This document shows positions 1-13,200 of a DNA stretch of 18,844 nt, in pieces. The notes beneath the pieces were generated by a model. That model was not told where the DNA came from. It ran no database searches and worked only from the letters and a program-made list of their open reading frames with translations. The stretch's first letter is position 1; each line of letters opens with the position of its first letter. The position numbers and the translations under genes are program-made. The stretch is from Phoronis ovalis (taxonomy: Eukaryota > Phoronida > Phoronidae), in assembly GCA_028565635.1 (NCBI GenBank), contig JAOXYB010017131.1:1-18844 (forward strand). Reading direction: 5' to 3'.

Positions 1-299
1 ATAATGCAATATTTTTCAAAGTATTGTGTTCCCATAGTGTTTCATGTCTTATATTTGCAGTGAAAATCTGCCAACTCAAATAGCATTTTGTAGTTTTCGC
101 ATGTGCACATTTTTGAACAAAATAGGTGTAGAATAGCATAGATGGTAATTAATTTCATAAGTGAATTAAAATACTTGCTTTATGGTTTTTATGTTTGCTA
201 TATGTTCACAGGTTGTTTTATACCGGATTGTTTAAAAATTCCACATTATTCAAGTGCAGTTGCATCGTTCCCATGTTCGTAAAAAACCTAAACATTTAA
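1..299. other. AT-rich sequence downstream of the SUN gene
   Basis: No open frame, splice signal or repeat stands out here. It lies past the predicted poly(A) site. Confidence 0.5.
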
Positions 300-317
300 A
301 TTCAAAAGTGAAAATAT

Positions 318-323
318 TTTATT
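318..323 (-). terminator. Poly(A) signal of the SUN gene
   Basis: AATAAA on the minus strand, the only canonical copy between the stop and the window edge. UGUA lies just upstream (TTGTACAAATAAA) and a U-rich run (GGTTTTTTACG) downstream, the arrangement expected for cleavage near 295-305. Confidence 0.6.
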
Positions 324-335
324 TGTACAAGTCCT

Positions 336-558
336 TATTTACATTAATTTACACTGTGAAACCCATCAACACCAAGTAATAAATACAATCTCGGACAAAA
401 GCAATGTGAAAAAATACATTTTGTAAAAATAACTTTCCACAATTATATACAGATCTATCAAAAAAACAAATTATATTTAGTACTTTTTGTTTCAATTGTA
501 ATACCCTGTTTTCAAGACATAATTTAATCTGTTACTTTTTGAGTATTTGTTATTTACA
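336..558 (-). promoter_or_regulatory. Three Pumilio-response elements in the 3' UTR
   Basis: Perfect UGUANAUA matches on the transcript strand at 551-558 (UGUAAAUA), 444-451 (UGUAUAUA) and 336-343 (UGUAAAUA). PUF proteins bind this octamer to repress or localise mRNAs. AT-richness raises the chance rate, so function is not shown. Confidence 0.4.
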
Positions 559-1090
559 TAAACATTTGATGCAGGATGAAACAAAATAACTATTTCAGTG
601 AAATGGGTAAACATACTTATAATTTACAACAATATCACAATTAGTATATAAATGTGAAGCACAGATAACAGATTTGATTTTCTGAAAAAGGAAATAAATT
701 CTTGCATAACATTATTGTAGTTTCGTTTCTTTGTTATGATATTGCATGGATGTTTACCCATACCTAACACTAAATACTTGTCAGCAATATCAGAATTTGG
801 CAGTGATTAGTAGCACATACTTTAGAGACTATAAACACAACAATTAAAGGAAACTGAAACATAAACCAGTTACAAAACATTTTCAGGAACAGAAATGTTC
901 TACTCTGTGCATAAATAAGTAAATTCAATAAGTCTTGTTCTAGTTTGTATCCGGGTAAGTATTCAATGAGATTGTACTTTGCTAAAAACTAACTCAACTA
1001 CACAGTAAAATTTACTGTTTTGTTCATCACATCCAAAGCAATCTAAGCTACAACCTAAGAGCTAAAGTGGTATCTACTTTAATATTGAAA

Positions 1091-1207
1091 TCACAATGCA
1101 TGTAAAATGCCATGCACACGGAATCTATACAGGCATGTGTACTCTTGATTTCCATGGTTGCTCAAGATCTTTAACTCTAACATTGCAAAACTTCCTGCTT
1201 GCATATT
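1091..1207 (-). CDS. SUN1/2: SUN domain exon 20 (C-terminus and stop)
   Basis: Residues 875-912. ELKILSNHGNQEYTCLYRFR and VHG are followed by a five-residue tail and TGA. Cys899 pairs with Cys795 in the family. Tyr897 and Tyr901 align with the two SUN2 tyrosines that contact the KASH C-terminus. The protein stops right after the domain, as most SUN1/SUN2 do. Confidence 0.97.
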   Translation of the reverse strand, partial: NMQAGSFAMLELKILSNHGNQEYTCLYRFRVHGILHAL

Positions 1208-4200
1208 CTACAAAGATGGCAAATATGATAAGTGATTATTTAATGTGTAATACAAAATCATGTTGATGGCAATAATTAACAATAAGAACAATTAATAAAA
1301 TATTCTGTAAAGAGTGCAAACCAAGAAAATTTACTCCAACACTTGGATCGCGCTTACATGTGTGAAAAAATGTTTTTCAATTTACCGCCACCAAACAAAT
1401 GTATTGCGTTTATTGCTGTTTCTTGTCTTAGGCTGCATCATTCTTAACAAAAAAAATTCAGCATAAATTGGTCCTAATCATGCAGAAATCTGTGTTTTAC
1501 AAGTGACTTACAAAATACAGCCTCCCCCAAATAGATGTCACTAGCTACCAGGCCTTTTGGGACACTGATGGAATGCCATTTTACTGTAGCTAGTGTAAAA
1601 TTATATGCATTTATGCCTAGAACTTACTTACCTGTACAGGGAAAAACTGCAATGGGCCAGAATCTTGATCATAGGTATAATCACCGAGGTGAACGCCGCT
1701 GACTTGTTTTTCACTTTGTAATCCCTAGAATATTGTGAATTTTAGCAAACCAAGACATAAAGCAGAGAATTACTTTATTACAAGTATTTTCAAATGCGGA
1801 CACATACAAGTAAGTATACTAAATGGATTCTACCTTCTGAATATCATTCAAGTTAAACATCCATGACATTGGATACCGGTTTTAGGTACAATGAATTGTG
1901 TGCAAATAACAGCCCATTCATTTGTGTAACAGCCACTTGCACATATATAACAAAGATCAGCTTTTTTTTAGTTTTTACATTATGAAGAAAAATGCAATCT
2001 ATCTTACCCAGACTGCAAAATCCTTTGGTGCACTAGCGATATTTCCCGTTGGAGACAATGCCTTTGGTATGTGCTCCATAGAAAATGCTGTTGGGTGAAT
2101 GTTTGCGGCAAGCTGAATGACCAAGTATCCATGAGATCCTTTGAAAGCCCAGCATTGTCCAGGCTGAATTTCAGGCTAGAAATGTTTAAAAAAGTGTAAA
2201 AATTATCTGAATGAGACCAAGATGACCTGTTTTATGAAATATGTGATGGCATGAAATGCCATTAGGCTGCAAAGTATTTACATAACAGAATGTAGTATCC
2301 TATAAATTTAATAGGTTTTAATAAAATTATTTCATAATTTACCTGAATCACTTTTCTTGGTGAATTAGCACTATACCAGAGTGGAATACCAAACAGACTG
2401 ATTTGGGCAGACTTTGTGATGTAAGTTTCTGAACAACGAGTTGACACTATGCTGCCACCTGTAAGAAAATAAACCTCAATATTTATTATGTTCTACTGTT
2501 GTTAAGTTCGACTGATATCTCAACCATCATTTTGGAACTCAAGTGAGTTTGGCACTAGTAAATCCGTGGGAAAGACAGAATTATTTCCAGATCACAGGAA
2601 GAGACGTAACTTTTTTTTGTAATGAATATATTTAAGGAAATATAATTCAATAATTGTAAATATTAACAAAGAAGTGGAAGACACTTCCCAGTACAAGTCA
2701 ACTTTGGATACAAGTTGGACTCATATACAATGTGAATAAAATTGTTTTCACTTTTCATTAGGTAAGTACTTCCATGTCATGTAACTCATATACAAACCTG
2801 CAGACTCCAGGGCATAATCTACCATTCCTGTTTTGTCAGCACTGTACACATTCAAGGCTTCTTGAACAATCAACTTAACATGCTGCAACAAATGTAGAAC
2901 TTTGTCAGCAATAACAGCTTTCACTGACACTATCAAATTTTCATGTTATTCTCACAACAATCACGACAAAACATAATTTAACATTCAACTTGTAACTAAA
3001 TTTAACATCCAACTTGTAACTGAACAAGCTTTGAGGTCTTTGTGCTATTTATCAATATGAGTAGTAAATGCTACGAGTTTCCAGAGAGAATATTCAGTCA
3101 TTTATTCAATTATCAACATAAGACTAATCATTATTACCTCTTCACTGATTCCAGTGCCGTTAGGAGAATTGATGAAAACTTGGGTTTTTTCAGAATCCTC
3201 TCGATGTCTTATTTCCGATGTCATTCTGTCAGCTAGTACTTGGAATTTTCTTTCAAAGCTTTCCTTCTCGACATAGTCACTTTGAAGCCAGGTGTAAAAT
3301 GTTTCTGGTCGGCTACTGTCTCCTCCACTGGCCTAAAACAGAGAGGGGATGAGTAATGTTACATGATTTTTGCCAATACGTCTGAATCAGAGGGACTTTT
3401 GTAACTTAAATCTTGTCTAAATATTGGCTTTGTTCCAAACATTAAAACTCTTTAAAATAGGAAATTGGTCTGCTCATAACATTTTCTGTCATTGCATATT
3501 AAAATAAGGTACAATTAAAATATAAAAATCTGAAAACTGAACAGCCAGTATATGCGATTTAAAATAAGCAAGTATACAACTTGCTTCAGCTTTCTTATTA
3601 TTAAATAGTATATTTATTATGCAATATAAAATACTCGGTTACCTTTAGCCACTGGTCGCCCATAAATTTCTGCATCATAGCTATGAGGTGTGTGTCATTT
3701 TTGCAGCATCGTTTGATGTCTGTTATCAGTGATGCCTGTCCAGATCTCAAGCTTCCTATGTCATGTTTCATAGCATCCACATCAGTATCTATTTGAAACA
3801 GACGATTGTAAGTTTCATTTCTCATGTTAATATTCTCTCTGAAATGAAAGTAAACAATTTTTTACTTTTACACAGAAAGTAAATCATGTAAAACCTAATT
3901 TATGAGTAAACTGTCCTTGATTTTTTTAAACGGTCTCATACCAATAGCTCAGGTGCATCGACTGTGTTTACTGTCTCTTGTCCATACAATATGAAAATTC
4001 AAAATGCAGCCTTCACTAGCTGCCTATTCCAAAGCATGGATACCTGTAAGTCAGGTACCCAAGTGCCTCTCACCATGCAGTTAAACAGCTACATGATTTT
4101 TGCTAAGTGGCAAATTATCTCTAACATCTACTGTCGGACACCAGGTAATTAGTATTGTTTCTGCAATCACTTATTTATAATACAATTGCCAGTTTTAAAT

Positions 4201-7200
4201 ATATTGGACATAAAATCACTGTTCCAGATTGTTATGGAGGGCAGAAAAATGTGGTCCAATATAAAAGGATGCAGAAAGACTTACAATCTCATTTTTTCCC
4301 TAGAAGTGCTAATCTCAGTAACCAGCTGCTCAGTGCTTTTCAGTACTTGTTTTAGTTCATGATTCATTCCCGCAATCTTGGAATCAAAGTCTGTGTTTTT
4401 CTGAATCTAAAATAAGATAGTACAAATTTCATATATTGATAACATGGATATAAAGTAGTCAAAAGAAAGTATATTCAAGCAGGTAAATTAATGTTTTGAA
4501 AGTTCCAATATTCTGTATCATCTAAGCATGTTATGAACCATCTTTTACAAATGCAACAAATGTTTATCAGTCAACCAATCATTCCTGGTCTATCGTATAC
4601 AAAATTACAGCATTCCAGTTTTGAATTCTGTACAAAATGTATAGAAGCATTTGACAATGTAAAGACTCCAAAAAGGAATATCAATTTTGAGTGATCCTGC
4701 TACTACACATGCAAATGATTATAAACATGGGGTATGGAGCGCATAAACTTTTAATAAGAAAAGTGGGGAGGTCAACTTATTGCTTAGTTACACTTGAATT
4801 AGCGAGGAATGAAAATGTTTAAATTACTATGGTTGATACAGAGGGCAAAGTTATCTTCCCTGGCAGCACTCTTAATCAGAACATCAATTGGGAAAAGGAA
4901 GAATTTTGAAGGATACCTGCTGTGCAATGTGAATCCTGGCTTCCCCATCAATCTTTTGTAGGAAATTCTGTAATTCTTCGCGAACCATAGTGCGAACTAA
5001 GTTTTCTACATCCTGCATTTTGACTTGATTCTCCTTTTGGCTAAGATTCAGAATAATATTTTTGACTTTATTGTTCAATTTGTTAAAGTCGGGGGAATAC
5101 TGATCTCTTTCAACAGTAGCCTGGAAAAAAAATAATTGGAAACTGTACACAAAGGTAACAAAGAATGAGAAAAGCCATTTAACAATTTTCCAATGAAGGC
5201 CAAGTTAAGACTCAGTAACTAATACAACATTTAATCCATTTCAATACATTCTATGCAATAATGAAGGATGGTAAGGTGTCGCACAAACAAAATAACTAAA
5301 ACCAAGGTCACACTTACGTGCGTCATTAGCTGTGCACATGTTAACATTTAAGCAAGGGATACTGAATTGCACATTTCTTCCCTTTTTTTCAAGGGGAATA
5401 AATATTCTTTCAAGATAACTGACTGGAGGTAGCAAATGATATCAATGTGTCACTGCCACGGGGCACACTAGTAATTTGGCATTAACTGTTTTACTATTAG
5501 TGGAAAGGGTCTATGTGTTTCCGGTAGAAGCAAGTTGATATTCTGCAAGTCTTTCAATGCAACAGTCTTTGATGCAGAACATATGCTTGTTCTTTTTTGG
5601 TAGCAGCAACTTTAATTTGGAGCTTATCACTGTGCATTCCTTAAAACAACACTTGCCTCTCCCGAAAAATAACCCGTTGAAGAAGTATGCTGAACTGTTG
5701 CGCCACCAGGAAGCAGGTTAATAAGTCGAGAATAAAATGAACAGGTTGACGAGCTCACAAAATAGAAAGGAGCCAGAAGCATCTGTCCTATTCCTTGGCC
5801 AGATGAGCTGCAGAATGCACCTATAAGTAATTAACAGCATGATTGTGTATTTATCAAAATTGCAATTACAATTATAACAGTAACAATTTTATTGTGCCAC
5901 AGAAATTAATCAAAAAAAGATAAACTTTGGCTAAACACTGTGAATGATTTTGTACCAGGAAAAACAAAAAAGTTACATTACTTAGCATATTTCTTATGTG
6001 GCACTATTGAAAGAAGCACTGTTCATTTTTAAATGTTTCAACATTTTAATTTATTGCTTACTTGAAGCAAAACAATTCTGTATAGCTTAACCAGTAGCAT
6101 AGTAACAGTACACATTACCACCTGCATTAAAGAGATCACATACCCAATAAAAATGGAATCAAAAGAAGAAGGATTAAAGGGAGAAAGCTTCCAAATGTTT
6201 TCTTGGCATTTCCAGTTCTGCAAAATAAAACATTCTAAAACTACTAACAAGGAATTGGGCATACTGGGATTACCTATAAATATGCCTTAAGCAATTAATT
6301 AAAAAGAGCAAACTGGGTAGATCTCTAATTTATTTTCAATTACTACATCACATACACATACTTTATAAAGCTCATCTTTTGTGTTCAATATGTCTCAAGT
6401 GAACTTTTCAAAAAATAAACAATTGGCAGGGTGAATTGATTGAGTTAACAGATATTCACCAAATGCTAGCAATAACATTTTTAGCTGGGAGTATTTAGGA
6501 ACAATCTTGTTAGAATGTATCACAATAAAATAAAGCAGTGTAAATAAGAGTAATGAGTTGGATGACATTTTTGCCTGGGATGTACCACTAAGGGACTTTG
6601 GAAGGTTTTTCTTTTCACTCCACATTTCATGCTCAAAAACAACACTATGGTAAATATATCTAATAACCACAATGACAAAACCTGCCTTCCTACACAGACC
6701 ACTATATTTTTTTCTGGAACATCTTCATGAAAGAATAAACATGCTGACATAAGATTCAACATATTTTAAACAAAGAACTATAATATAGAAAGAACAAATC
6801 AATTTTTTAGAGCCGTATTATATCAGCAGTTAAGTCATTCTATGTACAACACAGGATTTTGTTCCTAAAGGTATTGCAAGGTTTCCTTATCTGCAGTGCT
6901 TCATTCCTCAACTATGCTAACATTTTGAACTGTAATAAACTGAAATTTGAATCATGAAAGTATAAAACACACTTTGAAACAATCTTAAAACTAACCCTAC
7001 AAGTTTCTCATAGAAATTATTAAGTTTGTCAATAAAGCCATTGAAGTTGTCTTCGCTATCAAGTAACAATTTTTCTATATCAGAGTCATCAGTAGCAGGT
7101 TGTAAAGTAATGCGTGTATTCTTCTGTAAACTCTTGCCTTTCTTACTATATTTAGCTTTTTGGCACTTGATGAGCGGTTTACTCTGGTTTTGGTCACTAA

Positions 7201-10200
7201 TATTGTCACTGCAGTTATAAGAAAAGAATGAAATATAGAACATCAACAAATATGTCGAGCTAAAGAAAACTAGTCCTATATCTACACGTATGTTATGTTA
7301 AAACAAGAGTATGATCGATGTAAAACTGTTAACGAAATACTTTAACCTAACTGTACTTATTAACTGAAATTATATCAGCTTTGCTGTGATCGGGAGTTGA
7401 AGAGTATTTGAATAATAAGCTCATATAGTAGTACATGTCAATAAAAAAAATCAGTCTTTCTTATTTCAAACTAGTGTAGTGAATGTTTGAGGTCAATATA
7501 CCAAATTCACTCATTTTAAATAACTGTATATTTTACTTAATTACTGTATATTTCTATACTTTTATGTAAACTAGATCAGATGCTAGTGTTCACAAACAAC
7601 ATATATAATAATAATAATAATTAAATATGGGACATTTCTTTTATAAACTAAATAAAAGTCATTATTAATAGTATTTCCTATAAAATTTTCAACAAGACAT
7701 CACATGTTTGTACAGACTATAATATGTAATGTAGAAAGAACAAAACCTGTGATTAAACTCTAATAATTAGAATGATATTCTACTATTATAGGTTACTAGA
7801 TTATCAGAGCATACAATCAATGTGACACTCGACCAATTCTAAATTATGTGTTTTTTACAATTTTTCACTGTAATTCATATGGGGAGTACATTTCTTTAGG
7901 AAGAATGTTCCTATAGTTCCAAATGCACAATCATATGCCGATTCCTAAATGTTAACCAGTGTCTGCAGTTCTTGTAAATCTTAATGATAATAAAACAACA
8001 GATAATATTACCTTGCTAGAAGCCATGTATCCAAAGAAAGCATGAATGCTATGAGACGGTAGAGGTATCTAAATGGGCTAAGTAATAGTGTCACTGAAAA
8101 AGACAACAAAAAGTGAGAGCGATTAATATTTCTGCAACAAATTCAGTTGCAATGGAACACAAAGTATACTAGTGGGTAGATTTATAGTATTTCAATACTT
8201 TTTAATCATTTTGTATAAATAATAACATACAGTGTCTATGCATTATAAGACTTACAAAGTTCCTTGAAATGCAACAAAAAAAAATCAGAGACAAATGTCT
8301 TGCTAAACAGAGATCAATACTATCATAAGAATATCACTCACATTACACAAGAAGATGTGATCACTAGTTTTAATGAAAGACACTCGGGACAATCATGTGG
8401 TTTATTATATTTGATGCACAATTAATTAACTCGCACTAGTATTCAAATTTTGTTCATGTACACTTTTAAAAAAAAAATCTTTAAATTTCTGAAAAAACTT
8501 TGATAAACAAGACATTGTACCTATTTTAGGTGGACTTCCTTCAGAGGACCAACTCCCTGAAGAACGTGTGTTAGATACAGTTGATGAGTATGCTTCATAT
8601 TCCTCGTCAGTGGCAGGGTCTAAGCCTGAAAATATACAGAGAAACAGATAATTTGTAATCATCAGGTGGCGTAGCAAAACAAACTCAACAGATCCCACAA
8701 TTCCCAGAATGAGCAATCTCAAAACTCAATTGCTTTTGTTTTGCTACTCTAGCACATACACCATATTCTTCATTGTGCAGTTCAGTTACTTAAATTTCAC
8801 CGAATTTATCATGGAATTTCACTCAATTTTTTCATTAATGTTTTGATGATTAATAAATTTATTAACTCTAGTCAAACAGAAGGTGGTGTACTGAATCAAT
8901 GTATTATCAGATACTCTGCAACACCTAGTACCTTCATTCATCTTATCTCCGAATGTTTGTCAGAAACAGTTCATCCTTTATATAAGTACTACAAAAACCC
9001 CTTCAACTTTTGCATGACCTACCATACAAATGATTAACTCTTTTAGTCTTTGTATGAGAATAACCTTCTGCCACAGAACGCCGATTTCGATTTCCCCTCG
9101 ATGAAGAATTTGTAGATGAAGGCGTTTCTGGAAGTAACACAAAATATTCCAAACTGATAATAGAGCATTGGAATGAATAAATTATTTAAAGATAGCAGGC
9201 CAAAATGCCTTGTTATCTTCATAGTGTCAAAATAGAGAAAAGGATGAAACTAGTGAACCAATACATATGACCAACCTCTACTCTCCTCAAATTGTGTGGT
9301 TACAATAGATTCATACAGTGGCGTGCCACGGCCTTGAGATTTCGACCTCGTATTGCGGTTATTGGGAGGGTTAACATGATGGCGATCCTGACTACGGGTA
9401 CTTCTGTGGTTATCTGAAGATAACAATATAGTAGTGAAAAATATTCCATCGCCTCTGTGGTCCAAGTTCAAAAATAGTTTCATCTCAAACAGAAAAATTA
9501 ATGTTGCAATATTTTGATTTTGCCAACAATTGTGAGATATTATGATGATGATGCTGAAGGCTTTGCTTCGAAGCACACCGTACATATGTTGTTTGATTCA
9601 CAGTTCATTAAAGTATGACCAGAATTATAAAAATATAGGTGTCGGAGTGTTACATGACAACTGAAATCAATCTTAACATAATTTCCATGAAGAAAATCAC
9701 TGTAAAATAATATAGATGTTCACTTTCAGCAGCCTCTCTTTTGACAGTATTTAGTGGTACGTGAAATACTGCACTCTGCTTTTATAAGTCTTGCAAGTAA
9801 ATAAAATCGACATGAATGTTTAGCTCCGTCTGGGAAATCTGACACAGTATCTTTCTTAATTACCTGAGCAGCAGATTTTTTTTGTTAGAATTTTGTAAAA
9901 TGATCATCTTTAACATAAAATATACTTGTTTTTCAAAAAACTTTCTGACAAATAACTTATTAAATAATTGAAAGCATAGTTATATGGATTTTACCTAATC
10001 TTTCTGTTGTATTTTTAATCGAATTTCTGACTTGAGATCTCCGATTCGACATAGTGGATCCTTCAATAATCTCTTCGCTGTTTACTTGATTCTTGGTTAT
10101 ACCATTCACAGCTATGTTTGTTTGACTTGTGCCAAATAAACTGTTTACAGCTACGTTTGTTTGGCTGTTTACAGCTACGTTTGTTTGACTTGTGCCTTGC

Positions 10201-13200
10201 TCATCATATGCAGACTCTAACTGATTTTCTTCAGCACTACTATATGCACTGCTTGACTCAGATGAAGCTATGTAGCCAAATCGCAATCTTCGACGTGATA
10301 GGTTCGGGCTTGAATAATTTGAATTTAATCGACCATATGAATAAGTACCACTGTAATAATACATAAAAAATTTAAACTTAAAAAAGTTACAAGAATACAT
10401 TTTACTGATTTAAACAGCAATATATGTCATTTCTACAATACTGCTATACTATAGCTTAGGATATCTCTATTATATGACTATATGCATATACATTCCAGAT
10501 TTTTCAGCATTTTTATGTTTAAAATTCACAAGAAGGAATATTAATACTTTATACTTGAGCCAACAATACTTACGTGTGAGAATATGTGTAGTCTGTTTTT
10601 GGTTTCCTGAAAATATATAGTAACTAATGTACACCATTTATATCCAGTTGGTATTTTATGGCACTACTAAAGTACACGTTAAATGTTACTGAATGTCTTC
10701 GAAATACAATCCAGCAATAACGCTCGATAGTTTTCTGCACAGGATGTATTTTTTAACAATGAGCAACTGCTATTTCGTAGTAAGTAACATGTGCATGATG
10801 TACATATACTATACCAATCCCATTATTGTACTGTCTGGGGTCAAATAAAGAGTTCAAACAGTGATTTAGCAAACAAACAATTTCACGGCTCTCTTACTGA
10901 CTTAACATACCAAAACTTTAACTTAATATATTCCGCAGCAGTACTGCCATAATCTTTAACAATCCCCGGGAGATCACCATATAGTTCCCTGATCATTTTA
11001 AAATTTCTGATTATAAAGTTAACGGGCAATTCAAATGAGACCTAGTAAGCATGCATTCAAATGTATAAACCTCAACATTGTTTGATTTTTGAGTTGCACA
11101 CAAAAGAAATTCATACAAGTTTGTAACCAAATACGTTATTATAACTGTGCAAATTTTATTTGGTTTAGCAGAATAGAGCAATAACCTGTGAATGGAATCA
11201 TGTACCTTTATAGTATATGGCTATTTTCTGTGTACACAAATTTGTTAACATCTAGCTGAATAAATCAAATGAAATATTGTTTTCATAACAGTTCCTTGTT
11301 TCATAGCATATAAAATGAGAGCGTTTATGGAGTAAAGTAAGATGTGAATATAATTATGAAAATAAAATACAGTACTTTAAAATTGATTGAATGTTATGCA
11401 ATTTTGTAATAAACATGTATCTTGAGAATACAAATCCCAAATAGAGCACAGTTCCGCCGAAGTGTCTAACTATCACTGAGGTTTACAAGTAGAAAATCAT
11501 CCCTTAAATATAAGCAACCAGAATTTTTTAAGCACAACAACGTGTTTGTTTGGAGATCTAAGCAAGTGCAATACATACATGGTATAACACATTTCACATA
11601 GCATTCTTTTAGCAAATTAATGCTTACTTTTCAAACTTGCACTTACTTTTCGAATTCGTCCTGAAACAAGAGTGGAGAGGGTGGAGAATCAGAAAGTAAC
11701 TGCTCAGAGCTTTGCCAATGGTTTTTCAAACCAGATCGCCTATAAAATAAAAATTAAAAATCAACTTGATTCTCTTCAGACTTCACTAGAAATGTAACAC
11801 AAAAAATATTCTACAATGATCCAAAGTCTAGATGCAGGCATTTCCAGAAGTCTTAGAACTGATATCAGAAGTTATATGTAATGACATCACTGTGGTTATG
11901 ATATCACAGCTGCATCACATTTTTTTAAATATTTCTGTTAAGGGTGCATTATACATGGCATGAACAAGGCAGTTTGTTGCAAGCTCAAAGAAAAATACTT
12001 ACCTGCCAGACTTTAAACCTAACTAAATTGGTGCTTTTAAAAACTAAATATTAGAATGAACTATCCCCTGCTGACAAATTTGCAAGATCTATAATAAGTT
12101 TGTCACTTGATCAACTACCTGTTTTTCCATGTAGTACATAAATATAATTTTAAAATTAAAGACTCTCACGGATCTATGTGGTGAAACTATGCTGTCATAA
12201 TACATGCTGGATTACCATGTTCTACTAAAATATTTACACAAACACTGTGGTACCTGGTTTTAAAATCATTAGTCATTTATGAAATTAATTCTCATAAATG
12301 ACTAATGATTTTAAAACCAGGTATACATTTATTTTGAAATACATGAGAAAATGCATATATATAGGTGTTCTAAAAGAAATTTCTACACTCAGTATAAAAG
12401 AGAAAAATGCATTCGCATTTGCAGTCATTTTCTTCACCTACAAACAAAAGTCTCCTCGTGAAACTATTACGAGAACTTAACAAGTATATTTATGGAGACT
12501 CTACTGAGTGCTCCCAACTGCTGTTGTGGCTTCTGGGCATGCTATATATCGTTTTCTCAGCAGTATTTGCTGGACAATAACTAATGTACAATAAGGATTA
12601 CTTTAAAATCAAACACCTTCTACATATGAAATCTTTAGACCTATAACTGTTATAATTGCATGGCAAGCAAAATCCAACAGTAATCACTTTATTAGAGTTG
12701 AGATTCAAACAGTAAATCCTATAATGCAGGTTTGATATTAGTTTGTCCATAGTAGATGAAAACTAACCGATAATGCACTGGAAACTCATGAAGCAACCTA
12801 TACACCTGTTTGTATTGATTAAGGTGAACATCTATATTTATCGATCAGGTTTAAACAACTTTTTCAGATAATTATTTTTTGGTGGTCACTTCATAACATT
12901 TAAGTTTTAAATCAATAGTGCAAGTCATACAATTCTTGCTATGGCTATTAATTATATAATAATTTGCACATAATACAGACAGTTATTTTAATATATCAAA
13001 ATTCATCAACTAGGACAAAACAATGATTCTAAAGCAAATATGTAGGCATATTGCTAAAATCAGTTTTAGCCCGAGTGTTGAGTGTGAGGTAAGAACATTT
13101 CATTATCAAATAAACATAATTATAGAATAACTTTAAAATTTCTGGAGGTCATAAATAAATGTGTTTTGGACAGGATTACCCATGAACAGACAGTTTAATA

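Larger units (their letters stand above)
300..1090 (-). other. SUN gene 3' UTR (probable)
   Basis: AT-rich and non-coding from the stop down to about 300, just past the only AATAAA on this strand. Two UGUAAAUA and one UGUAUAUA motif lie in it. No intron signal is obvious. The exact end is inferred from the poly(A) signal. Confidence 0.6.
1208..10573 (-). other. Introns 3 to 19 of the SUN gene
   Basis: Introns of 300 bases or more: 1208-1631, 2459-2797, 3333-3642, 3839-4284, 4407-4916, 5121-5656, 5821-6143, 6218-6995, 7209-8011, 8094-8520, 8626-9064, 9414-9994. They are AT-rich and have GT-AG ends, except 5121-5656 (GC-AG). Apart from the small repeats listed separately I see nothing in them; their short open frames lack phase-compatible splice sites. 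Confidence 0.8.

Noticed and set aside
2883-2936. Upstream extension of exon 16
   Set aside because: The frame is open, but acceptors there would be out of phase with exon 15; TTGTTGCAG at 2883 gives phase 0 and a better family match.
6395-6762. Overlapping minus-strand frames in intron 9, one with a hydrophobic stretch
   Set aside because: No acceptor/donor pair gives the phase 2 to phase 2 join required between exons 9 and 10, and the sequence is AT-driven.
7026-7220. Plus-strand 64-codon frame
   Set aside because: It is the antisense shadow of SUN exon 9.
10118-10366. Plus-strand 82-codon frame with a repeated CLQLRLF peptide
   Set aside because: Antisense of exon 4; the peptide repeat only mirrors the coding repeat on the other strand.
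12298-12480. Plus-strand 60-codon frame
   Set aside because: Begins in the hairpin arm, AT-rich, no homology; chance frame.
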